Source: an uncultured Methylococcaceae bacterium
GTDB lineage: Bacteria; Pseudomonadota; Gammaproteobacteria; Methylococcales; Methylococcaceae
DNA length: 37,308 nt
Assembly (NCBI GenBank): GCA_903934875.1
Contig: CAIZPP010000313.1
Span: forward strand, 1 to 37,308
Direction: 5' to 3'
Part shown: positions 1-10,900 of the stretch, one piece after another
Position numbering within the stretch: position 1 is the stretch's first letter
Layout: each line of letters starts with the position of its first letter
The notes under the pieces: generated by a model
Databases searched by the model: none
Told to the model about the DNA's origin: nothing
Seen by the model: the letters and a program-made list of their open reading frames with translations, nothing else
Made by a program: the position numbers and the translations under genes

Positions 1-1900
1 GGTGGTGATTGCCAGATTGCCGCCAGTCACGAAGAGGGATGCCGCACCGTTGTTGCTAGTGCCCACCGCGCCGGTGACATTCAAAGCAGTTGTGTCGTTC
101 AGCGTGAACGCGCCGTTGCTAGTGAACGAACCCAGATTAGCGACGGTGTTGGCTTGGTTCAGCGTCACCGTGGCAGCCGCGCTGCCGGATAGGGTGCCGG
201 TGGTGTTGATCGCACCGCCAGTTTGGCTGACGGCATCCGCTGAATTAAGAGTGACATTCCCGGCGTTGCCGTTGATGTTGCCATTCAAGCGGATGGCATT
301 GCCTGCCCCTGTGGTGGTCAAACTAGCGCCCGCGCCCGCCACCGATCCGCTGGTAAGTGCCAGATTTCCGCCCGCTGTGGTGATCGAGGCCAGGCCGTTA
401 TTGTTGCTGGTCACTGCGCCGGTGACGTTCAGCCCGCCGACATTGATGTTGTTCAGGGTGAATGCGCCGTTGCTGCTGAACGCGCCGAGCTTGGCTATGC
501 TGTTCGTCCCGTTGAGTGTCACCGTGCCGTTCGCATTGCCGGTCAGTGTGCCGCTGGTGACGATGTTGCCGTTGGTCTGGGAGATGTTGGTTGCCGAGGT
601 CAGGGTGACAATGCCCGCGTTACCGTTTATTGTTGTGCCCAAGAGGTTGATGCCACCTGTGCTGGAGCTTAGGCTGACACCCGCGCCCGCCACCGAACCG
701 TCAACAGAAAGGGAACTGATGGTCGTGATGTTGGCCGCGCCGTTATTTTGCGTGGTCACTGGGCCGGTGGCATTCAGACCAGTCGTGTCGTTGAGCGTAA
801 ACGCGCCGTTGCTGGTGAACGCGGCCAAGTTGGCGATGGCGTTGTTGCCGCCCAGTGTCACCGTGCCACCGGTGAGTCCAGCCAAAGTACCGGTGTTGAT
901 GATGCCGGTTTGCGTCACCGCCCCGCTAATCGTGTTGCCGATTGCGCCCAGTGTGGTCGTGCCTGTTGCGCTGGTGGTGATATTGCCCAGCGCCGCCGTG
1001 CTGGCATTGAGTACTTGGATTGCTGTCACGGTGTTGCTGGTGGTGGTCAATGCGCCCGCCAGATTGACCACGCCGCCGCCTGCGTTGACGAGGATGTCAC
1101 CGCTGCCGCCGTTGACCGTGCCGCCCGTGCTGGTCACGCCCGCGCCGTTCAGAGTCACGCCATTGCCGCTGATATTGTTCGTTCCCAGTGCTAACAGGCC
1201 GCTAGTGGTGATTGATGCCGCACCGCTACCACTGCTCACCGCGCCAGTGACATTCAAACCGGTCGTGTCATTCAGCGTGAACGCGCCGTTGCTGGTGAAC
1301 ACGCCCAGATTGGCGACGGTGTTGGCTTGGTTCAGCGTCACGGTGGTTCCTGCACTGCCGGACAGGGTGCCTGTGGTGTTGATTAGCCCGGTCGCAGTTT
1401 GGCCGATGAGGTCTGCCGAGTTCAGGATTATGCCCCCGCCGCCGCTATCGTTCAGCGCACCGTTCAAATTGATGGCATTGCCCGCGCCAGTGGTAGTGAG
1501 GCTGATGCCGTTGCCTGTCACACCATCGGTTGCCACTGTCAAACTGCCGCCGGCATTGACTACATTCACCATGCCAGCCGTTGCACTGGCAAACAGATTG
1601 ACCGTGCCGGTGTTATTGAGCCAAATTCCGCCATTCATGGATTGGGCATTGAGATTGTCCGTCGCCGTGGCAATGGCGGCACCGCTTGCCCCTATCGAAG
1701 TGGTCGTTCCAGCAATGCCAATATTGATGGTTGATGCGGTGAGTGTACCCGCAGAGTAAGTCAACGCACCAGTGGCATCCAAGACAATGGTGCCCGTACC
1801 CGCATTCAAATTGTTGCCAAGGTTGATGGAACTGGTGGACTGTAGGGTTAGATTCGCGTTTGTGCTGGTAATGTCGCCGTTTAAATTGTAATTAGTGTTG
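1..1900 (-). repeat. FTLNDTTG-type beta-helix modules, second set in tpsA (continues outside window)
   Basis: Same module type as at 5440-7900, with the same SNGAFTLNDTTGLNVTGAV and TVTLNQANTVANLG signatures. It is cut by the window edge, so the number of modules and the C-terminal end of the protein are unknown. Confidence 0.8.
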
Positions 1901-4900
1901 CTGGCCGTGGTGAAGGCAACACCGCTATTCAAGACTATATTCGTCCCAATGGCGGTGTAGGGGATATCCGCCAGGAACGTTGGGGCCAAGCTGCCCTTGG
2001 CTGTGGCAATATCGGTGTTGGAAACTGCGGCTGTGCTATTGCTGCCCACGGTCAGGGTATTGGGGGTCAGGTTGACACCCGTCAAGCTGTTGCCGTCGGA
2101 CAGGCGCACCGTGGCGGCGGGGATGTTCCCCGAATTATTCAGGTAGGACAGCAGATCATGCCCGCTGGCAATGCTGTTAGCCGACAGGGTGAGATAGTAG
2201 AAGCCGTTGGCCCCAGTGCTTGCCGTGGTTAGCAAGCTGCCATTCTGGGCTATTTGGATGGTTTTGCCGCTGTTGCCCGCGCCGCTCAACATGCCAGAGA
2301 CGATTTGCGGGGCCGTGGAGAACTGCCATTGCAGATAAGGGTAGGACACATTGGGAATCATGCCCCAGATTGTAGTGAAATCCCAGCCGGTGAACGAGTT
2401 TGCTGTCATCAACTGGGCGGTGCTCAGGCCGGTTCCGCCCGCGCTGGCACCTTGGCCCGAAGTTAGAGTGTCCCAAAAGCTGGCGGTGACGCTGCCACTG
2501 TTAGAACCGACCAAGCCTCCAACAATGCCGTTTCCGCTGACCACCCCGCTGCTGTAGGTGTTGGTGATGCTGGCGGTATTCTGACCAACCAGCCCGCCGA
2601 CATAGTTGTGACCACTGACCGCGCCGGTGCTGTAGGCGTTGCTGATGGTACCCATGTTCAAACCGACCAGCCCGCCGTCATTTCCACCTAATGGCCCATC
2701 ATTAACAGTGCCCGTGCTGTAGGAGTTGGCGAGGGTGCCTGAGTTAACGCCGACCAGCCCGCCGACACTACCAAGTAAACCGCTGACTGTGCCCGTGCTG
2801 TAGGAGTTGGTGAGATTACCAAAGTTAACGCCCACCAGCCCGCCAGTCACTGCGGAATTACTGTTGACCGTGCTCGTGCTGTAGGCGTTAACAATATTGC
2901 CATCGTTATTGCCCACCAGCCCGCCAACCACTGTGGAACTACCACTGACCGTGCCCGTGCTGTAGGCGTTGCTCATGGTGCCGCCAACGTGATTGTAGCC
3001 GACCAGCCCGCCAGCAAAACCGCCTGTGACCGCGCCCGTGCTATAGGTATCGGTGATACTGCCACTATTAGAACCGACTAGCCCACCGACATTGTTTTGT
3101 CCAACGACACCGCCTCCTACGATGCCAATATTGCTGATGGAGCCGCTTGAATCGCCAAACAAGCCGATGTCACTCGTCGTAGGCCGGTTGATTGTCAAGC
3201 CGCTGACGACATGCCCTATACCGTTGAGGCTGCCATTGAACGCAGTTGTTGAGTTGCCAATCGGCACAAATCCAGTGGCAGTGTTCCACATCCCCGCGGC
3301 GGATTGGAGTTCGCTTAAGCCGATATCGTTGGCCAATGTGTAGTTGGCGGACAGGTTGGTCGCCATCAACTGCAACTGATGGGCGTTGCTGATGGTGGCG
3401 GAGTACTCAGACAGCAGGAACGGGCGGGTGTTGCCGTCGCTCATCCACCAGCCTGCGGTGAAGTCCCAATTGGGGTTGACATTGCCATTGGCGGAGGTGG
3501 ACGAGGTGAAATTGGCTAGGGTCATCATATCGGCGGTACTCATGCCGGTTCCGCCCGCGCTGCTGGTTTGGCCTGAAGTTTGAGTGTCCCAGAAGCTGGC
3601 AGTGGCGGTGCCAGCATTCAAACCGACCAGCCCACCGACATTGGTGGTGCCGCTGACTGCGCCCGTGCTATAGGCATAGGAGACATTGCCACTGTTAGTG
3701 CCGACCAGCCCACCAGTGGAAGACGTGCCGCTGACAGCGCCTGTGCTATAGGCATAGGAGACATTGCCACTGTTAGCACCGACTAACCCGCCAATAGCAG
3801 AGGTGCCGCTGACCACGGCTGTGCTATAGGCGTTGCTGACATTGCCACTGTTAGCACCGACCAGCCCGCCGACATTGGTCTGTCCAATGACACTGCCGCC
3901 TACGATTCCAATATTGCTGATAGTACCTGAGGAATCCCCAAACAAACCGACAGCATCCGTCGCTGATGGGAGGTTGATGCTTAGCCCGCTGACGACATGC
4001 CCACCGCCGTTGAAGCTGCCAGTGAACGCAGTCGTTGCATTGCCAACCGGCACGAACCCGGTGACGGTATTCCACATCCCCGAGGCGGATTGAAGTTCGC
4101 TTAAGCTAATATCGTTGACCAGCGTGTAATTGGCCGCAGGGTTGACCGCCATCAACTGCAACTGGTGGGCGTTGGTGATGGTGGTGGAATACTCGGACAG
4201 CAGGAACGGGCGGGTGTTGCCATCGCTCATCCACCAAGTTCTGGTGAAGTCGAGCATGGAGTAGCTGGCTTGGGCATAGGGGGAGCTTCCGACATTGGCC
4301 AAGTTAGAACTAGTGCCGCTGTCTGATCCAATCGCCACGCTGACTCCTGTGGTAACGGCATCCCAATAACTATTAGTGACACTACCGCCTGGGTTGTTGA
4401 TACCGACTAGCCCCCCGCTTCCGCCGGAAACCAATCCAGTGCTATAGGTATTTGAAATAGCACCGCCTGAGCCATTTTCGCCGACTAACCCGCCAACAAA
4501 GGGATTGGAATTGCCGTTCACAGAACCTGTGCTATAGGCGTTGGTAATCGAGCCAAAGTTGTCGCCGACCAGCCCGCCGACAAAAACTGTCCCACTGACC
4601 ACGCCTGCACTATACGCATTGCTGATAAAGGTGCCGGTTTGATTGTAGCCGACCAACCCGCCAACTGTTTGGTTTCCGCTGGCTGGACTGGTGCTGTAGG
4701 CATTGCTGATGTTAGCGTAGTTGGCACCGACCAGACCGCCAATATTATAAGTGCCGCTGACTGCGCCTGTGGTATAGCTGTTGGCGATGCTACCATAATT
4801 TAAGGCGACCAAGCCGCCGACACCATTGACCCCATTAACTGTGCCCGTATTATACGCATCCGTGATAAGACTATTGTTTATAGCAGTTAGACTGCCGACA

Positions 4901-7900
4901 TTGTTTTGCCCGCTGACACTACCCCCCAACAGCCCAATATGGCTGATAGGCCCCGACGATTGGCTAAACAGGCCGACGCTATCCGTAGTCGGTCGGTTGA
5001 TGGTCAGTCCACTGATGACATGACCCAAGCCGTCAAATTGTCCCGTGAATGCCCCCACAGGGTTGAAACCCGAAGCCACCCCTCCTGAAATATTCCAAGC
5101 TGAAGTGGCCGAGGCATCGACGTTGCTGCCTAGCGCATAATTATTGGCTAGGTTGCCCTGCATCCCTTGCAAGCTCGTGCCCGAAATGTCACCTGCCACA
5201 CCAACGCTATTGATGACGGTGTAAGTGGCTTCACTGCCGGTTACGCCAATGTTGAGTGCGGGAGCAGTGCCGGGCAGGTTGATCGTAGCCCCGTTGTTAA
5301 GGAAATAGCCATTCCCAACTGCCGAGCCATAGCCTAGGGTCAACCCGGCGTTATTGCCAGTGGCGGTAATGTTGGCGTTGACTTGAATGTTGGTTTGCGC
5401 TTCCAGGCTCAAGCTTGTGTCGCCAGACCAATAAATCGCATTGTTGATGGAGATAAGGTCCGCTGAGTTCAGTGCCACGTTGCCTGCGTTGCCATTCACG
5501 TTGCCGTTCAAAATAATGGCATTGCCCGCTCCAGTGGTAGTGAGGTTGACCCCCGCGCCCGCCAAGGTTCCCGTGGTCACTGCCAGATTGCCGCCAGTCA
5601 CGGCGATTGAAGCCGCGCCGTTGTTGTTCGTCGTCACCGTCCCGATGACATTCAAGCCGGTCGTGTCGTTCAGTGTGAACGCGCCTTTGCTGGCGAATGC
5701 GCCCAGATTGGCAATGGTGTTGGCTTGGTTCAGCGTCACCGTGGTCGCCGCGCTGCCGGACAGGGTACCCGTAGCGCCCGTGGTCACTACACCTCCAGTC
5801 TGGTCAATGCTGCCTGTCGATGCGGTCAAGGTCACTGTGCCTCCATTGGTGACGATTTGCCCGCCAGTCTGGCTGATACTGCCCGCCGCAAGCAAGTTAA
5901 CCGATTCGGTTCCTCCGTCCACCTTAGCGTTCTGGCCTTGCAAGATGATATCTCCGCCGGCCACGGTCGCTAGGGTTACATTGTTGCCGGTCACTGATCC
6001 CGTGTTAGAACCCGTGGCATCCACCGTTAGATTGCCGCCTGTGTTAGAAACCGAGACCAGCCCCGTCGTGCTATTGACCGAGCCAGTAACGGCCAGTCCG
6101 CCTACACTTGAGTCATGCAAAATGAAATCACCTTGGCTGGTGAGTCCATAGCTTTTGCCGATCTGGGCGATGGCGTTGGCTTGGTCCAGTATCATTGTGC
6201 TGCCTGCGTGGCCGATTAGAAAGTCCCCAATAATTAGCCCCGTATTGGTTTGGCTGATCCCACCAGTCGTTGACAGCAGCACCCCACTCGAACCGGTGTT
6301 TACATTAGCCGTGATCGACAGGTCCCCTCTTATATCAAGTTCCAAGGTTTGGTCGTGGGTGGTGATGCCCTGCGTGGAATGCACCGTGCCGACAGTGAGG
6401 TTGCTGTTATTCCCGAAGCCTATCAAACTGCCGCTAGTGTCGGTTGCGATGGTGTTGACCTGATTTTCGGCATACAGGGCGAAGTTTCCTGTGCCGAGCA
6501 ATTGTAACCCCGCCCCGGTAATGCCAGCCCCAGCGTTCTCGCCGACCCCGCCGGTGATATTCAGGCTGACATTGCCCAAACTACCGCTGCCCACTATGCC
6601 GACGACGGTCAGATGGTTGCCGTTGGTCAGGCTGAAGTCGCCGTTTGTGGTGAACGCACCCAGATTGGCGACGGTGTTGGCTTGGCTCAGCGTGACCGTG
6701 GTGGACGCGCTGCCGGACAGGGTGGCGGTGGTGTTGATCGCCCCGCCGGTTTGGCTGATGGCATCCGCCGAGATCAGTACTACATTCCCGGCGTTGCCGT
6801 TGATGTTGCCGTTTAGGGTCATGGCGTTGCCCGTGCCAGTGGTGCTGAGGTTGATACCCGCACCCGCCACGGAGCCAGTGGTGATTGCCAGATTGCCGCC
6901 AGTCACGGCGACTGAGGCCGCACCGTTGTTGCTGGTCATCACCGCGCCAGTGACATTCAAGCCAGTCGTGTCGTTCAGCGTAAACGCGCCGTTGCTGGTG
7001 AACGCGCCCAAGTTGGCGATGGTATTGTTGCCGCCCAGTGACACCGTGCTACCGGTGAGTCCGGCCAAAGTGCCGATGTTGAGGATGCCGGTCTGCGTCA
7101 CCGCGCCGCTAATCGTGTTGCCGGCTACCCCTAAGGTGGTAGTGCCTGTTGCGCCAGTGCTGATATTGCCGAGTGCCGCCGTGCTGGCATTGATCACTTG
7201 CACTGCCGTCGCGCTATTGCTGGTGGTGCTCAACGCACCGGCCAAGTTGACCGCGCCGCCGCCCGCGTTGATCAGTACGTCACCGCTGCCGCCGTTGACG
7301 GTGCCGCCGGCGCTGGTTACGCCCGCGCCTTTCAGCGTCACGCCGACAGCGCCGATGTTGTTGGACCCCAGCGCCAAAACGCCGCCAGTCGTCGTGATGG
7401 AAACCGTAGCGCTGCCGCTGTTCAACGCGCCGGTCAGGTTCAAACCGCCGCTGCTGTCGCTCAACGTGAACGCACCGCCGCTAGTGAATGAGCCTAAATT
7501 GGTCAGCGTGTTGCTGCCGCTTAAGTTGACCGTGTTGCCGGTGACTCCAACCAAAGTGCCGGTGTTGATGCTGCCGGTCTGCGTTACCGCGCCGCTAATC
7601 GTGTTGCCGGCTACCCCTAAGGTAGTCGTGCCCGTTGCGCCGGTGCTGATATTGCCGAGTGCCGCGGTGCTGGCGTTAAGTAGCTTGACCGCCGTTGCGG
7701 TGTTGCTAGTGGTAGTAATCGCACCCGCCAGATTGAACGCGCCGCCGCCCGCGTTGATCAGTACGTCACCGCTGCCGCCGTTGACCGTGCCGCCGGTGCT
7801 GGTCACGCCTAGGCCACCCAGGGTTACGCCCGTGCCACTGAGGTTGTACGAACCCAATGCCAACAGGCCGGCGGAACTGAGGTTCAGACTGGCATTGACC

Positions 7901-10900
7901 GTGGTGAGGTTGCCATTCAGGTTATAATTGGTCCCACTGGCGGTTTGGAAGGCCACACCGCTAGTCAAGCTAATATTAGAACCGCTGACGGTGTAAGGGA
8001 TATCCGCGCTGCTCAAGCTGCCCTTGGCGGTGGCTATATCCGTGTTGGAAACAGCGGCTGCACTATTGCTGCCCACGGTCAAGGTATTGGGGGTCAGATT
8101 GATGCCCGTCAAGCTGTTGCCGTCGGACAAGCGCACCGTGGCGGCGGGGGTACTGCCCGCACTGCTCAGGTAGGACAGCAAATCATGCCCGCTGGCTATG
8201 CTGTTAGCCGACAGGGTCAGATAGTAGAAGCCGTCGGCCCCAGTGCTTGCTGTGGTCAGCAAGCTGCCATTCTGCGCTATTTGGATAGTTTTGCCGCTGT
8301 TGCCCGCACCGCTCAAAATGCCGGAGACGATTTGCGGGGCGGTGGCAAACTGCCATTGCAGATAAGGGTAGGACACATTAGGAATCATGCCCCAAATTGT
8401 GGTGAAATCCCAGCCGCTGAAATTGGCCTGCGTCATCATCTGGGCGGTGGTCAGGCCGGTTCCGCCAGCACTGCTGGCTAGTCCCGAAGTTTGGGTGTCC
8501 CAAAAGCTAACAAAGACGGTACCAGTATTAGAACCGACCAATCCGCCGATAGCGTTCGGGCCGCTGCCAGTTGCACTGACTAGGCCCGTGCTGTAGGAAT
8601 CATAGATAGTGTTAGAGTTATAGCCGACCAGACCGCCGACAGAGGAATTGCCGCTGACCGCGCCTGTGCTGTAGGTGTTGATGATGTTGCCCAAACTACC
8701 AATTTGACCAATCAGCCCGCCGACAGAAGAATTACCGCTGACCGCCCCCGTACTGTAGGCATTGCTGATAGTACCATAAGATGCGAAACCGACCAGTCCG
8801 CCGACATAGGTATTGCCGCTGACCGTCCCCGTGCTGTAGGTTTTGGTGACGTTGCCAGCATTAACGCCGACCAGACCGCCGACAGAGGAATTGCCGCTGA
8901 CCGCCCCAGTGCTGTAGGAGTTGGAAACTATGCTCGAATTTAAACCGACCAGTCCTCCGACGGTGCTTTTTCCGCTGATAGCCCCCGTGCTGTAGGTGTT
9001 TCTAATGGTGTTCAGATTATTATAACCGACCAGCCCGCCAACATCATTAACGCCATTTACCTGCGCGGAGCTGTAGGAGTTGCTGATAGCACCGTTACTA
9101 CTAGCACCGACTAGTCCGCCAACAGTGTTTTGTCCAATGACACTGCCGCCTACGATGCCAATATTACTGATGGTGCCTGACGACAAACCAAATAAGCCGA
9201 TGTTATCCGTCGTTGGACGGTTAATCGTCAGGCCAGTGATGACATGCCCTCCGCCATTGAAACTGCCGCCAAACGCAGTCGTTGCATTGCCAATCGGCAC
9301 AAATCCAGTTGCGGTACTCCATAGCCCCGCAGTGGATTGGAGTTCGCTCATGTTAATGTCGTTGGCCAGCGTGTAATTGGCACCGAGGTTAGTCGCCATC
9401 AACTGCAACTGGTGGGCGTTGGTGATGGTGGTGGAGTATTCGGACAGCAGGAACGGGCGGGTGTTGCCGTCGCTCATCCACCAGCCGGTGCTGAAGTTCC
9501 AATTAGGGTTGACATTGCCGTTGGCGGTGGTGGCTGATGTAAAATTGGCCTGGGTCATCATCTGGGCAGTGGTCATGCCGATTCCGCCCGCGCTACTGGC
9601 TTGCGCCGAAGTCTGGGTGTCCCAAAAACTGGCAGTGACGGTGCCCGTGTTAGCACCGACCAACCCGCCAACATTGCCGGACGAGCCAGAATCGCTAACC
9701 TTTCCTGTGCTGTAAGTGTTGCTGATAGTGCTATTCGTATTGTTTCGGCCGGCCAATCCGCCCACATATTCGGTATAACTGGAACTGAAACCACTGACTG
9801 CGCTAGTGCTGTAGGCATTTTGAATAATGCTGTTTCCAGCGATATTACTATAGTTATAACCCACCAAGCCGCCGACTGGGCCGCTACCGCTAACAGGGCC
9901 AGTGCTATAGACGTTACTGAGGCTGCTGTTAATGTTCACGCCGACTAAACCACCGACATCCGTTGTGCCGCTCACTGTCCCCGTGCTGTAGGCATTGCTG
10001 ATGTGGGCACTAACGACGTTTATGCCGACCAGTCCGCCAACTTCGGAAAATCCAATCACTCCACCTGTATTGTAGACGTTGGAGAGGGTGCCTCCATTGT
10101 TATATCCGACCAATCCGCCAACACTGCCCAGTCCAGTGACACTGCCGCCTGCGCTTCCAGCATTGCTGATGCTGCCCGAGGAATAGCCAAATAAGCCGAC
10201 GTTACTCGTCGTGGGCCGGTTGATGCTCAGTCCATTGATGACATGGCCCAAGCCGTCAAACCTGCCTGTGAATGTGGAAGAAACATTATTCCCTACAGGG
10301 TTGAAACCCGCAGCCACCCCTCCCGAAACATTCCAAGTTGAAGTGGCTGAGGCATCAATGTTGCTGCCTAGCGCATAATTCTTGGCTAGGTTGCCCTGCA
10401 TCCCTTGCAAGCTCGTGCCCGAGGTGTCACCCGCCACGCCTAAGCTATTAATAACGGTATAACTGGCTTCACTGCCCGCCACGCCAATTTTGAGCACAGG
10501 AGCCGTGCCGGGCAGGTTGATCGTAGCCGCGCTGTTAAGAAAATAACCATTCCCGGCTGCCGGGCCATAGCCTAGGGTCAGACCGGCGGTGTTGCCAGTG
10601 GCACTGATGCTGGTATCGACTTGGATGTTGCGTCCGGCCTGCAAACTCAAGGTGGTGTTGCTAGTCCAAGACACCGTATCGTTAACGAAGATGTCGCCAT
10701 TGCCGCCCGCCGTGCCTTGTGTCGCGGTGCTGATGGTGACATTGCTGGTTCCTAGATTGGCAGACAGGGCCGTGCCGGTGATATTGCCCCCGGAGGCGGC
10801 AATGGTGTAATCATTCGGGTCTAGCAGCCAAGTGCCGGTTTTGCCCAATGGTGCGAGGGTGCTGACTTGGGCGCTGTCGCTGATATTCAGTTGGCTGCCC

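Noticed and set aside
2-1759. Long plus-strand open frame rich in Ala, Pro, Val and Leu
   Set aside because: It is the antisense of tpsA. The low use of certain codons in the Gly/Thr/Asn-rich repeats leaves the other strand open; the composition matches no protein family and there is no RBS.
5441-7927. Further long plus-strand frames (5441-6151, 6491-7927)
   Set aside because: Same antisense effect over the FTLNDTTG modules; they keep the same offset to the tpsA frame and repeat the same artefact peptides.
2480-10240. Regularly spaced repeated strings that resemble a CRISPR array or satellite
   Set aside because: Spacing is uneven, the intervening sequence is also repetitive, and all copies translate as GLUG units in one continuous minus-strand frame.
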